From: Firmicutes bacterium HGW-Firmicutes-16
GTDB lineage: Bacteria > Bacillota > Clostridia > Oscillospirales > Oscillospiraceae
DNA: 64,000 bases
Assembly: GCA_002841545.1 (NCBI GenBank)
Contig: PGZZ01000007.1
Coordinates: 186,001-250,000, forward strand
Direction of reading: 5' to 3'
Each line of letters begins with the position of its first letter. Position 1 is the stretch's first letter. Below are positions 55,108 through 64,000 of this stretch, in pieces. The translations under genes were made by a program, and so were the position numbers. A model generated the notes under the pieces. That model searched no databases and was not told the origin of the DNA. It was given only the letters and a program-made list of their open reading frames with translations.

Positions 55108-55127
55108 TTGACAAAGGGCGCTGTCAA
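55108..55127. promoter_or_regulatory. Inverted repeat overlapping a candidate arsR -35
   Basis: TTGACA-8-TGTCAA (55108-55113 and 55122-55127). TTGACA could be a -35 for arsR, but a matching -10 17 bp on (TATCGT) is poor. Confidence 0.4.
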
Positions 55128-55183
55128 ATATATCGTTTATTCATAATATTAAAAAGAATTCTAAAATATAGAAGAGGAATAAC

Positions 55184-55468
55184 ATGGGACTGACTGAAAC
55201 CTTTGCAGCTTTGTCTGACCCTGTAAGAAGAGAAATAGTTGCTCTACTGCGAAATGGAAAGCTTTCCGCAGGTGAGATTGCCGGACACTTTGATGTTACA
55301 GGCCCAGCAATTTCGTATCATTTGAAGAAGCTTAAAGAAGCGAATTTAGTTGTAGAGTCAAAGGAGAAAAATTATATTTACTATGAGTTTAACCCCATTG
55401 CTTTTAATCCTGTTCTACACTGGATTGAAGCTTCTCCTGAAACATTGAAGGAATTATCAGATAAATAG
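55184..55468 (+). CDS. ArsR-family transcriptional regulator (SdpR-like, no cysteines)
   Basis: 94 residues. The winged HTH is SAGEIAGHFDVTGPAISYHL with wing YIYYEFNP; N-terminal LSDPVRREIVALL is typical of ArsR. The protein has no cysteine, so the classic ELCVC metal site is absent; it is closer to SdpR-type autorepressors. GAAGAGG precedes the ATG. It probably controls the divergent ferredoxin-thioredoxin-like-C_GCAxxG genes and itself. Confidence 0.88.
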   Translation: MGLTETFAALSDPVRREIVALLRNGKLSAGEIAGHFDVTGPAISYHLKKLKEANLVVESKEKNYIYYEFNPIAFNPVLHWIEASPETLKELSDK

Positions 55469-55498
55469 AGGGGGTACTTCGCTTCTCTGCTAATGCAC

Positions 55499-55787
55499 GC
55501 AATACCAGCGGATGCTAAAAGACAAAGGTATGCGACAAAGCATGGGTCGCAAGGGTAATTGCCTGGACAATGCTGTGATGGAAAACTTTTTTGGTTTGCT
55601 CAAAAGCGAGTTGCTTTACCTGCAAGATTTTAATTCTATCGAGCATTTTAAGGTGGAGTTAATCGACTATATCGACTACTACAATAACCTACGCATAAAT
55701 GCAAAGCTTAAGGGCTTGCCGCCTGCTATTCGCAGACAGCAAGCCCTTAAGGCTGCTTAACAAACTATTCGTCTAACTTTGGGGTCA
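55499..55787 (+). mobile_element. IS3-family (IS150-like) transposase remnant
   Basis: The 3' end of an orfB integrase: MSMGRKGNCLDNAVMENFFG-type region and YYNNLRINAKLKGLPPAIRR, the last roughly 85 residues, including the final catalytic Glu context (MENFFG). The downstream sequence GTCTAACTTTGGGGTCA resembles an IS150-type terminal repeat. The 5' part, orfA and left end are missing. A dead fragment next to arsR. Confidence 0.88.
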
Positions 55788-55830
55788 TTTTACTACTTTT
55801 CCGGTCTGTTTTCTTGCTTTAATACCTGTA

Positions 55831-57390
55831 TCAGCATTCGTAGGTCTTTGCTTTTTCGAACTCTTCCTGAATTTCTTTTGAAGGTTCTTTGGTTAAAAGC
55901 GAGACGACAATGATGAAAACACAGGAGACAAGGAAGGCAGGGAGCAGCTCATATATGCCCAAAACTCCGCCCATTGGACGAATGAGAAGCTTCCAGATGA
56001 ACACCATGCTGCCTCCCGCGAGCATGCCCGCAACCGCGCCCTGCAGAGTGGTGCGTTTCCAGAACAGTGAAAACAGCATAATCGGGCCGAAGGTTGCGCC
56101 GAAGCCCGCCCAAGCAAAGGATACAACGTCAAAAATGACTTTGCTTTTATCCCAAGCCAAAAGCATACCGATAACGGCTATCAATACCAATACGATACGG
56201 GACACGGTCATAACCTGTTTGTCCGTCGCGTTTTTCTTGAGAAGCCCCTGGAAAATGTTCTTGGAGAATGCCGAGGATGCGATTAGCAGATAGGAGTCGG
56301 AGGAACTGATGGTGGCGGCAAGGATACCGGCCATCGCAAGTCCCGCGAGCAGCGGCGGCAGAAGATTTGTTGAAAGAAGTATAAATATGCTTTCCGACTC
56401 CCCGGAAGTCAGAAGCTCAACAGGATAAAGCACTCTGCCGATAATGCCGATAAGCACGGCGGCTGTCATGGAGATAACTGCCCATGTGGTTGCAATTCTT
56501 CTGGAGGTTTTAAGCTCGCTTACTTTACGTATAGCCATGAAGCGCAGGAGAACCTGCGGCATGCCAAAGTAACCAAGTCCCCAGGATAGCGTTGAAAGAA
56601 TGGTCAAAAACCCGTATGGCAAGGCACTCCCGAACAGAGCTTGTCCGTTTGAAACCTGCTGAACTTTATCGACTGTCGTCGGAGATGCCATTCCGAAGAA
56701 TTCAAAGAAGCCCGGAATGCCCTTGATGTTTTCCAAAATTTGAGCAGAACCGCCAGCGGTGATGACTGCAACAACGAGAACCGCTACCAAAGCAATTATC
56801 ATTACTATGCTCTGCATAAAATCGGATGTACTCTCGGCCAGAAATCCGCCCAAGAAGGTGTATACGATAACGAAAAGTGCTCCCGCTATCATCATGCTCG
56901 TATAAGAAAATCCGAACAGGGTGCTGAAAAGTTTTCCGCAGGTGATAAAGCAGCTAGCGGCATAGACCGTGAAGAAAACAAGAATAAAGAGTGCCGCAAT
57001 TGACATTAGAATCTTTTTCTTGTCATGGAAACGGTTCGAGAAGAAGTCCGGTATAGTAATCGAGTTATCTGCCACAGCCGAATAGCGGCGCAGGCGCTTT
57101 GAAACAAGAAGCCAATTTAGATATGTACCGACGGCAAGACCGATTGCCGTCCATGTGGCATCGGCGAGACCGCACCAATAGGCTACGCCCGGCAGACCCA
57201 TGAGCAGCCAACCGCTCATGTCGGAGGCCTCCGCGCTCATCGCAGCAATCCACGGTCCAAGGGACCTGCCGCCGAGAAAATAGTTGTCCGAGTTCTGATT
57301 GGAGCGCTTTGCGAAAAACAGACCGATGCCTATTACCGCGAGCATATAGACAGCCATTGCTATCAGAATTTCTATGGTTCCACCACTCAT
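55831..57390 (-). CDS. putP: Sodium/proline symporter
   Basis: 519 residues, about 13 membrane helices, solute:sodium symporter family. FLGGRSLGPWIAAMSAEASD and ASDMSGWLLMGLPG are PutP hallmarks. It imports proline with Na+. The ATG at 57390 follows TTGGAGGAATTATTTA. A GTGCAA...TTGCAC dyad lies about 35 bp upstream and could be regulatory. Confidence 0.94.
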   Translation of the reverse strand: MSGGTIEILIAMAVYMLAVIGIGLFFAKRSNQNSDNYFLGGRSLGPWIAAMSAEASDMSGWLLMGLPGVAYWCGLADATWTAIGLAVGTYLNWLLVSKRLRRYSAVADNSITIPDFFSNRFHDKKKILMSIAALFILVFFTVYAASCFITCGKLFSTLFGFSYTSMMIAGALFVIVYTFLGGFLAESTSDFMQSIVMIIALVAVLVVAVITAGGSAQILENIKGIPGFFEFFGMASPTTVDKVQQVSNGQALFGSALPYGFLTILSTLSWGLGYFGMPQVLLRFMAIRKVSELKTSRRIATTWAVISMTAAVLIGIIGRVLYPVELLTSGESESIFILLSTNLLPPLLAGLAMAGILAATISSSDSYLLIASSAFSKNIFQGLLKKNATDKQVMTVSRIVLVLIAVIGMLLAWDKSKVIFDVVSFAWAGFGATFGPIMLFSLFWKRTTLQGAVAGMLAGGSMVFIWKLLIRPMGGVLGIYELLPAFLVSCVFIIVVSLLTKEPSKEIQEEFEKAKTYEC

Positions 57391-57597
57391 TAAATAATTC
57401 CTCCAAAATATTTTTCCTCTCATTTAGTGCAAGCACATTGCACTGTTAAAGAAATTAACATATTTTATGGGATACCTCAAGCAAAAAAACAATATTCTTC
57501 ATATATTTGCATTTTTGCTCGTGTTTATATGCAAATAGCAAAGAAACAGGACATTTGAGCGAAGCAGGTAAAGTATGGAAGACTCGCGAAAACTTCG

Positions 57598-57626
57598 TTG
57601 ACCGATTATGGTGATTTGTGTATAAT
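57598..57626 (+). promoter_or_regulatory. Promoter upstream of hflX
   Basis: TTGACC (57598-57603), 17-bp spacer, TATAAT (57621-57626), about 165 bp before hflX. The rest of the 57391-57797 gap is AT-rich and has no gene. Confidence 0.8.
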
Positions 57627-57757
57627 GTTCAATAGAGAGTGGTCAATGTTTGGCAGTTTTCTGAGGACTTTTCAGCTGTACTACTGAGGATTATTTCTAC
57701 AAACTTTAGTACTGATTTTCGCTAGATAAGGGAATTATAGTATTTATACAGACAATC

Positions 57758-57776
57758 TCGCCGCCGAGCGCGGCGA
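57758..57776 (+). other. GC-rich hairpin just upstream of the hflX ribosome site
   Basis: TCGCCGC-CGAGC-GCGGCGA, 7-bp stem, ends 9 nt before the GCGGAGG Shine-Dalgarno region. Confidence 0.55.
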
Positions 57777-57797
57777 TAAATTTTGCGGAGGCTTTAA

Positions 57798-59093
57798 ATG
57801 GAAACAAAAAAAGAAAAAGCAGTGCTGGCAGGGCTTTCCGCGAATTCTATGGCGGTGGATGAGCGGTCAACCGAAATCAGCATGCAGGAGCTGGCGGCGC
57901 TCGTTGAGACAGCGGGCGGAGAAGCGGTGGCCTATGTGCTGCAAAACAAAGCAACGCCCGAAGCGCGGACCTTCATCGGTGAGGGCAAGGTTCAGGAAAT
58001 GAAGGAACTCATCGACCGCAACGAATGCGACCTCGCAGTCTTCGACAATGAGCTTTCTCCCTCACAAATGCGCGTGCTTTCGGAGGATCTCGGCGTCAAG
58101 GTGCTTGACAGAAGCGGCCTGATTCTCGACATTTTCGCACAGCGCGCGCAAACAAGGGAAGGCCAGCTTCAGGTCGAGCTTGCACAGTACGAATATCTAC
58201 TGCCCCGCCTGACGGGAATGTGGACCCACCTTGTGCGGCAGACTGCCGCGGGCGGCTCCTCGCCTATCGGTACGCGCGGACCCGGCGAAACCCAGCTTGA
58301 GACCGACCGCCGTCATATAAGACGTAAAATACAAAAGCTGCGTGAGGAGCTGGAGGAAGTGCGGCGTGTCCGCGGAACTCAGCGGCGCAGACGGGAAAAA
58401 AACTCGATGCCTGTTGTCGCTCTCGTCGGCTATACGAACTCAGGGAAATCAACGCTCCTTAATTGCCTTACGGGTGCGGGTATACCCGCGAACGACAGGC
58501 TTTTCGATACTCTGGACACGACTACTCGCCGCACAGAAATTAGCGAAACGCAGGAAATCCTGCTCTCCGACACTGTCGGATTTATAAGAAAGCTCCCGCA
58601 CCATCTTGTCGAAGCCTTCAAGGCGACGCTTGAGGAGCTCGCCTACGCGGATGTGCTTCTGCACATAATAGACATTTCAAGCCCGACTTGGGAAGAGCAG
58701 GCGAAGATAGTTGACGAGCTCATTGACCAGCTCGGAGCCTCAAAGACGCCTTGCATCCGCGTTTTCAACAAGTGCGACGCTTTTTCCGGTGAGCTTCCCC
58801 ATGGAGAGGGCATTGTCTGCATCTCTGCAAAAACGGGAGAGGGAGCGGCAGCGCTCCTGTCCGCACTATCAAAGCAGCTTGAAAACGGAAAGAGAAATGT
58901 CGAGCTTTTGTTGCCTTATCGGGAGGCCGGAGTTCTGGAGTTTCTCCACCGTGAGGGCTCAGTGACATCTGCCGAATATGTGGATGACGGCATCAGGGTG
59001 AACGCGGTCATTAGGCCGGAGCTTTGGGGCAGGGTTCGCGCTTTCGTCATAAAAGGCGAAACGGAAGATTTATCACAAGACGATATAACTTAA
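57798..59093 (+). CDS. hflX: Ribosome-associated GTPase HflX
   Basis: 431 residues. N-terminal HflX domain with FDNELSPSQMRVLSEDLGVK, the Gly-rich GGSSPIGTRGPGETQLETDR, then the G domain with GYTNSGKST (G1), DTVGFIRKLPHHLVEAF (G3) and NKCD (G4). HflX splits stalled or heat-damaged ribosomes. GGAGG precedes the ATG. The next gene, yigZ, starts 22 nt downstream. Confidence 0.96.
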   Translation: METKKEKAVLAGLSANSMAVDERSTEISMQELAALVETAGGEAVAYVLQNKATPEARTFIGEGKVQEMKELIDRNECDLAVFDNELSPSQMRVLSEDLGVKVLDRSGLILDIFAQRAQTREGQLQVELAQYEYLLPRLTGMWTHLVRQTAAGGSSPIGTRGPGETQLETDRRHIRRKIQKLREELEEVRRVRGTQRRRREKNSMPVVALVGYTNSGKSTLLNCLTGAGIPANDRLFDTLDTTTRRTEISETQEILLSDTVGFIRKLPHHLVEAFKATLEELAYADVLLHIIDISSPTWEEQAKIVDELIDQLGASKTPCIRVFNKCDAFSGELPHGEGIVCISAKTGEGAAALLSALSKQLENGKRNVELLLPYREAGVLEFLHREGSVTSAEYVDDGIRVNAVIRPELWGRVRAFVIKGETEDLSQDDIT

Positions 59094-59114
59094 ACGTGCG
59101 TGGAGGTGGAGCCT

Positions 59115-59744
59115 ATGACGAGCTATCTTGTACCGTCAGGCGAAGGCAAAGCGGAATTCACGGAAAAGCATTCCCGCTTTATCGGACACGTCTGGCGTAC
59201 GGACACCGAGGAGGAGGCGCTGGAATTTCTCCGCGAAACTCGGGAAAAGCACCGCGATGCTACGCATAACGTCTATGCCTATATTATCCGTGAGAACAAC
59301 ATAACGAGATATTCGGACGACGGAGAGCCAAGCGGAACCTCGGGTATGCCGACGCTGAACGTCTTTACATCAGAGGAAATTAAAAATGTATGCTGTGTAG
59401 TGACACGCTATTTCGGCGGAACCCTTCTCGGCACCGGAGGTCTTGTGCACGCCTACTCCAAGGCGGCGAAGATGGCGCTCGATGCCGCAGGCATATCAAT
59501 GATGGCGGAGTGGCGAAAGCTCTGTATTTCCTGCGATTACAGTTTTTTTGAGCGGACGAAGAGGATACTCGAGGAATCTGAAGCAGTCATACAAAATTCG
59601 AACTTTGGAACGAACGTTAGTGTCGAGGCTCTTGTCCGCGCGGATAGGGCGGAGGCTTTCACACAAAAGCTCACGGACGCGTCCAACGGAAGGGCGAGCG
59701 TCACAGATGCTGGTGGCGTTTTTCAGGCCGTCAGGATCAGATGA
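59115..59744 (+). CDS. yigZ: YigZ-family (UPF0029/IMPACT) protein
   Basis: 209 residues. The Impact-domain signature RYFGGTLLGTGGLVHAYSKA lies near residue 100; YSDDGEPSGTSGMPTLNVF is also conserved. A C-terminal DUF1949 domain is present. The biochemical role is not settled. The ATG at 59115 follows TGGAGGTGGAGCC. Cotranscribed with hflX and followed by a terminator. Confidence 0.93.
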   Translation: MTSYLVPSGEGKAEFTEKHSRFIGHVWRTDTEEEALEFLRETREKHRDATHNVYAYIIRENNITRYSDDGEPSGTSGMPTLNVFTSEEIKNVCCVVTRYFGGTLLGTGGLVHAYSKAAKMALDAAGISMMAEWRKLCISCDYSFFERTKRILEESEAVIQNSNFGTNVSVEALVRADRAEAFTQKLTDASNGRASVTDAGGVFQAVRIR

Positions 59745-59771
59745 ACGTGGCTGAAACAAAGTGATAATACA

Positions 59772-59820
59772 TATAGATGGGGCGGTATCCTTTTAAATTA
59801 CCGTCCCATCTATATTTTAT
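59772..59820 (+). terminator. Terminator after yigZ
   Basis: ATAGATGGGGCGGTA / TACCGTCCCATCTAT stem with one mismatch and 11-nt loop, then ATTTTATT. Confidence 0.82.
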
Positions 59821-59922
59821 TCCCATAAAATTGATAATAAAAAAAGAGGGAAATGACTGGCAATGTCGTATAAGATGATAGGTCATTTCATACATCCCCA
59901 AAGACTTTGGAGGTGACACGTA

Positions 59923-60927
59923 TTGCCGAACCCAAGAGAGAGACGAGAACAGCTTGAACGCCTTATGATTTCCGACATAGGTGTGCTTGCTGAAAATTCA
60001 AAGGGACGAGCCTTTCCCGAGGCGCCCGATGAGGTCCGAACCTGCTTCCAGCGCGACATCGACAGGATTACGTATTCAAAATCCTTCAGACGTTTGAAGC
60101 ATAAGACTCAGGTCTTCCTCCAGCCGGAGGGTGACCATTACCGCACTCGCCTGACGCATACGCTCGAAGTGACGCGCATAGCAAGAACAATTTCCCGCGC
60201 GCTTATGCTCAATGAGGATTTGACTGAGGCGATAGGTCTCGGTCACGACTTGGGACATACCCCCTTCGGTCACGCGGGAGAGCGAGCACTTTGCGAAATA
60301 TATACCTGTGGCTTCCGGCACTATGAGCAGAGCCTGCGCGTTGTCGACAGGCTCGAAAAATCAGGAAAAGGGCTGAACCTTTGCTTCGAGACTCGCATGG
60401 GCATATTAAACCACACAAAAGGTGCTCCAGACGACTCTGCAGAAGCAATAGCTGTCCGCCTCGCGGATCGAATCGCCTATATTAACCACGATGTTGACGA
60501 TGCGATTCGAGCGGGCATCCTTACGGCGGCTGATATTCCAAAAGAGGTCCGCGCGAGAATTGGCGAGAGGCACAGCACGAGAATTGACGCAATAATCAGA
60601 GACGTAATCGAAGCGAGCCGCGAGGGCGAAGTCCGAATGTCAGACGATATGGCTCAAGCGGTGGAGCTGTTCCATGATTTCCTTTTTGAGAAGGTTTACC
60701 GCAATCCGACGGCCAAGGGCGAGGAGGCTAAGGTCTCAAAAATCCTGGGCGCAATCTGGGACTATTATCTCAAAAACCCCGATAAGCTTCCACCAGATTA
60801 CAGGAGCATAGCCGATACCGAGGGTGTTCCGCGCGCAGTCTGCGACTATGTTTCAGGAATGAGCGACGACTACGCTGTATATACATTCAGTAATATCTAT
60901 ATCCCCGCCGCATGGCAGGTTAAGTGA
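59923..60927 (+). CDS. dgt: Deoxyguanosinetriphosphate triphosphohydrolase (dGTPase) family
   Basis: 334 residues with an HD domain: RLTHTLEVTRIARTI and GLGHDLGHTPFGHAGE carry the metal-binding His/Asp residues. It hydrolyses dNTPs to nucleosides and triphosphate. The start is TTG at 59923 (MPNPRERREQ), supported by GGAGGTGACACGTA; the next ATG (residue 15) would remove conserved N-terminal sequence. It precedes dnaG and rpoD, a common clostridial arrangement. Confidence 0.93.
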   Translation: MPNPRERREQLERLMISDIGVLAENSKGRAFPEAPDEVRTCFQRDIDRITYSKSFRRLKHKTQVFLQPEGDHYRTRLTHTLEVTRIARTISRALMLNEDLTEAIGLGHDLGHTPFGHAGERALCEIYTCGFRHYEQSLRVVDRLEKSGKGLNLCFETRMGILNHTKGAPDDSAEAIAVRLADRIAYINHDVDDAIRAGILTAADIPKEVRARIGERHSTRIDAIIRDVIEASREGEVRMSDDMAQAVELFHDFLFEKVYRNPTAKGEEAKVSKILGAIWDYYLKNPDKLPPDYRSIADTEGVPRAVCDYVSGMSDDYAVYTFSNIYIPAAWQVK

Positions 60928-61027
60928 GCAAATATTTTAAGCTGCAATTAATTATTGATGTGCCGCCGCCTGCCGCTATCGAATAAAGGCGGAAAAGGAA
61001 GATTTTTTAGGAAATGGAGGCGACGAG

Positions 61028-62788
61028 ATGGCTTTTCCCGAGAACTTTATTAAGGAACTCACAGAGCGCAACGATATTGCCGACGTCGTTTCCCAATACG
61101 TCAGACTTAACAAAAAAAGCGGCAACAACCTGTTCGGGCTCTGTCCCTTTCATAGCGAAAAATCTCCGTCGTTTTCAGTCTCTAACGATAAGCAGATTTA
61201 TCATTGCTTTGGCTGCGGCAAGGGCGGCTCGGTCATTAACTTCATTATGGAAATCGAAAACCTTTCTTATCCCGATGCAATCCGATTTCTCGCAAGAAGG
61301 GTTGGGCTGGCGGTTCCCGAGGACGAAAAGGACGAAAACTATTCCCGCCGTGAGCGAATGCTCCAATTAAACCGCGACGCGGCAAGGTTTTTCTACGATC
61401 AGCTTTCAACGCCGAGCGGCGAAATCGCAAGGCAGTACATAATTAAGCGAGACATATCAAACGCGATGGTGACCTCATTCGGACTCGGCTTTGCGCCGGA
61501 CAGCTGGGATAGCCTCGTTTCGGCAATGCAGAAAAAAGGCTTCACGAAGCCTGAGCTTCTGGATGCGGGACTTGCGAGAGCTTCAAAAAAAGGCGACGGG
61601 GGTGTATACGATACCTTCCGAAACCGCCTTATGTTTCCGGTCATCGATATACGCGGCAGTGTCATCGGTTTTTCGGGTCGCATACTCGACGATGGCGAGC
61701 CAAAGTACATGAACAGCCCGGAAACACTCGTTTTCAGTAAGAGCCACAATCTTTTTGCAATGAATTTGGCTAAAAAGTCAAAAATGGGATATATAATCCT
61801 GTCAGAGGGAAATATAGACGTTGTAGCGATGCATCAGGCAGGCTTTGACTGCGCGGTGGCTTCGCTTGGCACCTCGCTTACGCCGGAACAGGCGCGGCTC
61901 ATTTCTCGATTTGTTAACGAGGTCGTCATTATATACGACGGCGATGGAGCTGGGATAAAGGCGTCTCAACGTGCGATAAATATTTTAAGAGAATTAGAAA
62001 TTAGAGTTAAGCTGGTTCGAATGGTGGGAGCTAAAGACCCCGATGAGTATATCAAGAAATTCGGTGCAGCCTCATTTGCAAATCTATTAACCGGTTCGGA
62101 GAAGGATAAAAACTATATGTTGGCAGATATTGCCGTAAAACATGATTTAACCACCGATGAAGGACGAATTGCGTTCCTAAATGATGCTACAAATTTTGTA
62201 TCTGGTTTTTCAAAAAATGTCGATCGCGAAGTTTATTCCTATAGACTTGCCGACATGACCAACGTCAAAAAAGAAACAATTCTCAAAGAAGTTGAACGAT
62301 TGCATAGTAAAAAAGCTAATAAGTGGTACAAAAATGAAGCTAAAGAAGAAGAGAAGCCGGTTAAAATGAATCAGCCAAAAACTAAATCGATACATTTTGA
62401 TGATGTTAAAAGTGCTACCGCCGAAAAAGGCGTGATTTCTTTTCTGTATTCAGATCCATCATTAATAGATAAATGTAGTGAACTTGACGAAAATGATTTT
62501 TCGGACCAACTTCTCGCAAGGCTTTTTACTGAGATAAAAAAACAAATAGAAAAAAGAACTGAGCCATCAATTTCATCGCTTTCGGAATACTTCACTAATG
62601 AGGAGATGTCGATTTTTGCAGGTACCTTGAACAAACCATTAGAACTTTCTAATGGGGAAAAAGCAATGATAAATTACATAAATATAATTAAAGCCCAGAA
62701 GCTCGCACGCCTAAATAGCGCAGGGAATTCGTCAATTCTTAACGATTTTGCCAGCAAGCTTCGCGAGAGCAAGGGTTATGGAGGATAA
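61028..62788 (+). CDS. dnaG: DNA primase
   Basis: 586 residues. CHC2 zinc finger ([21 protein letters not shown]) near residues 38-65, N-terminal core ending [25 protein letters not shown] with [15 protein letters not shown] and IIYDGDGAG, then a C-terminal DnaB-interacting part. GGAGGCGACGAG precedes the ATG. From about 61975 to 62745 (residues roughly 317-572) the base and codon use turns AT-rich (AAA, GAA, ATT, TTA), unlike the 5' part and rpoD. The frame stays open. It primes replication. Confidence 0.95.
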   Translation: MAFPENFIKELTERNDIADVVSQYVRLNKKSGNNLFGLCPFHSEKSPSFSVSNDKQIYHCFGCGKGGSVINFIMEIENLSYPDAIRFLARRVGLAVPEDEKDENYSRRERMLQLNRDAARFFYDQLSTPSGEIARQYIIKRDISNAMVTSFGLGFAPDSWDSLVSAMQKKGFTKPELLDAGLARASKKGDGGVYDTFRNRLMFPVIDIRGSVIGFSGRILDDGEPKYMNSPETLVFSKSHNLFAMNLAKKSKMGYIILSEGNIDVVAMHQAGFDCAVASLGTSLTPEQARLISRFVNEVVIIYDGDGAGIKASQRAINILRELEIRVKLVRMVGAKDPDEYIKKFGAASFANLLTGSEKDKNYMLADIAVKHDLTTDEGRIAFLNDATNFVSGFSKNVDREVYSYRLADMTNVKKETILKEVERLHSKKANKWYKNEAKEEEKPVKMNQPKTKSIHFDDVKSATAEKGVISFLYSDPSLIDKCSELDENDFSDQLLARLFTEIKKQIEKRTEPSISSLSEYFTNEEMSIFAGTLNKPLELSNGEKAMINYINIIKAQKLARLNSAGNSSILNDFASKLRESKGYGG

Positions 62789-62792
62789 AGAA

Positions 62793-63998
62793 ATGGCTGC
62801 TAAAGAAAAAGACGAATCAAAGAAGAAGGCAATTGCGCCTGTCGAAACAGACAACGAAGTGCAGGTTGATAACGTTACCGTTCCCGAAAAACCCCCTGAG
62901 GACTTCCTGCGCGAGCTGATAGAAAAGGGTAAAAAGGCCGGAAAGCTTACCTCCAAGGAACTCATGGATGTGCTGGAAAATCTGAATCTCGACGCCGATC
63001 AGATTGACAAGTTCTATGACACGCTCGAAAATCTAGGAATCGAGACCGCGGGAGAGGACTATCTGCGCCCAATCGACGAGGAAGCGCTTCCCGAGCTCGA
63101 GGAGCTTGAGGAGCTTGAGGAAGTCACGGAGGAGGAGCTGGCGAGCACTGAAACGCTCGTGGATTCCTACTCAACAGACGACCCCGTCCGTATGTACCTC
63201 AAGGAAATCGGAAAAATACCACTCCTCACGCCCGACGAGGAAGTTGAGCTCGCCATCAGAATGGCTGAGGGCGACGAGGAGGCAAAGCGCCGTATGGCGG
63301 AGGCGAATCTGCGCCTTGTTGTGAGCATCGCAAAGCGTTATGTCGGTCGTGGGATGCTCTTCCTCGACCTCATACAGGAGGGCAATCTCGGTCTTATCAA
63401 GGCCGTCGAAAAGTTCGACTACACAAAGGGCTACAAATTCTCGACCTATGCGACATGGTGGATACGCCAAGCAATCACGAGAGCAATCGCGGACCAGGCG
63501 CGCACGATACGCATTCCCGTGCACATGGTCGAAACGATAAACAAGGTCATCCGAGTCTCTCGCCAGCTCCTTCAGGAGCTCGGGCACGATCCGTCTCCGG
63601 AAGAGATAGCCGAGGAGATGGGCATGCCCGTCGAAAAGGTGCGCGACATACTCAAAATCGCACAGGAGCCTGTTTCGCTCGAAACGCCTATCGGCGAAGA
63701 GGAGGACAGCCACCTTGGTGACTTCATCCCCGATGAAGACGCTTCAGAACCGAGCGAGGCAGCTTCGTTTACACTGCTGAAAGAGCAATTAATGACCGTT
63801 CTTTCAACGCTCACGCCGCGTGAAGAAAAGGTCTTGCGCCTGCGTTTCGGCATCGAGGACGGCAGGACGCGCACGCTTGAGGAAGTTGGCAAGGAGTTCA
63901 ACGTCACTCGTGAGCGCATCCGTCAGATTGAGGCAAAGGCCTTGCGCAAGCTCCGTCACCCCTCGCGTTCGAAGAAGCTCAGAGACTTTTTGAATTGA
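62793..63998 (+). CDS. rpoD: Primary RNA polymerase sigma factor (sigma-A/RpoD)
   Basis: 401 residues. An acidic/Lys-rich N-terminus is followed by region 1.1-like sequence ([20 protein letters not shown]), region 1.2 [20 protein letters not shown], region 2.4 [20 protein letters not shown], region 3, and region 4.2 [20 protein letters not shown]. It is housekeeping sigma and should read the TTGACA/TATAAT promoters noted here. The ATG at 62793 follows GGAGG; a reading from 62748 lies in dnaG. It starts 4 nt after dnaG. Confidence 0.98.
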   Translation: MAAKEKDESKKKAIAPVETDNEVQVDNVTVPEKPPEDFLRELIEKGKKAGKLTSKELMDVLENLNLDADQIDKFYDTLENLGIETAGEDYLRPIDEEALPELEELEELEEVTEEELASTETLVDSYSTDDPVRMYLKEIGKIPLLTPDEEVELAIRMAEGDEEAKRRMAEANLRLVVSIAKRYVGRGMLFLDLIQEGNLGLIKAVEKFDYTKGYKFSTYATWWIRQAITRAIADQARTIRIPVHMVETINKVIRVSRQLLQELGHDPSPEEIAEEMGMPVEKVRDILKIAQEPVSLETPIGEEEDSHLGDFIPDEDASEPSEAASFTLLKEQLMTVLSTLTPREEKVLRLRFGIEDGRTRTLEEVGKEFNVTRERIRQIEAKALRKLRHPSRSKKLRDFLN

Positions 63999-64000
63999 GC

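Noticed and set aside
57598-57797. Possible riboswitch or T-box in the long hflX leader
   Set aside because: Only one simple GC hairpin is present; no conserved aptamer or T-box sequence was found.

Overview
The window reads as chromosome of a spore-forming, strictly anaerobic Firmicute of class Clostridia, most likely an Oscillospiraceae/Ruminococcaceae relative of moderate GC. The evidence is the full clostridial S10-spc-alpha ribosomal block, a ctsR-mcsA-clpC stress operon, sporulation and germination genes (spoIID, spmA, spmB, an isolated spoVAC, a SleB-like hydrolase), two ferredoxin-linked 2-oxoacid oxidoreductases (PFOR and indolepyruvate oxidoreductase), and TPP and cobalamin riboswitches. 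The lineage is inferred; no rRNA gene is present.

Layout. 1-2500 (minus): a truncated CytX-type HMP/thiamin permease behind a TPP riboswitch and terminator, then a ferredoxin-trmN6-rsmI operon. 2600-6270 (plus): ctsR-mcsA-clpC with CtsR boxes and no mcsB. 6300-15500: mixed housekeeping and sporulation genes (thioesterase, FmdE-like protein, spoIID, AbrB-type regulator, spmAB, ywiB-argS, murI, spoVAC), separated by bidirectional terminators. 15538-31789 (minus): about 31 genes from rpsJ to rplQ including secY, adk, map, a KOW protein, infA and rpoA. Oddities here are a GYNRG-repeat tail on S3, a 27-bp duplication in L3, and two copies of a dispersed repeat placed directly after rpsN and rpsJ. 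A frameshifted small gene lies before rpsJ.

32278-40148 (minus): secA, pgeF, an orphan oligopeptide-binding lipoprotein, cdd, a LysR regulator and an SLH/M15 peptidase in close succession. 40315-44622 (plus): an MFS transporter with an attenuator-like leader carrying a 13-codon uORF, then iorA-iorB and a small Smr protein. 44689-45600: five tRNA genes (Gly, Arg, His, Gln, Lys) behind a consensus promoter. 45644-49226: a cell-wall hydrolase facing a holin-like gene, a cobalamin riboswitch driving a DUF4430 protein and an ECF S component, and two zinc-ribbon proteins. 49458-52991: PFOR.

53400-55790 is an AT-rich accessory island: a C_GCAxxG_C_C protein, a Cys/His-rich thioredoxin-like protein, an unusual ferredoxin, a 28-bp perfect inverted repeat, an ArsR-type regulator without cysteines, and an IS3-family remnant. 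55831-64000 holds putP, hflX, yigZ and the dgt-dnaG-rpoD segment; the 3' half of dnaG changes abruptly to AT-rich sequence.

Most of the window is core machinery. The best candidates for something less described are the cobalamin-riboswitch DUF4430/ECF pair, the redox/metal island with its palindrome, the repeat-tailed S3, the MFS leader and the mosaic dnaG.
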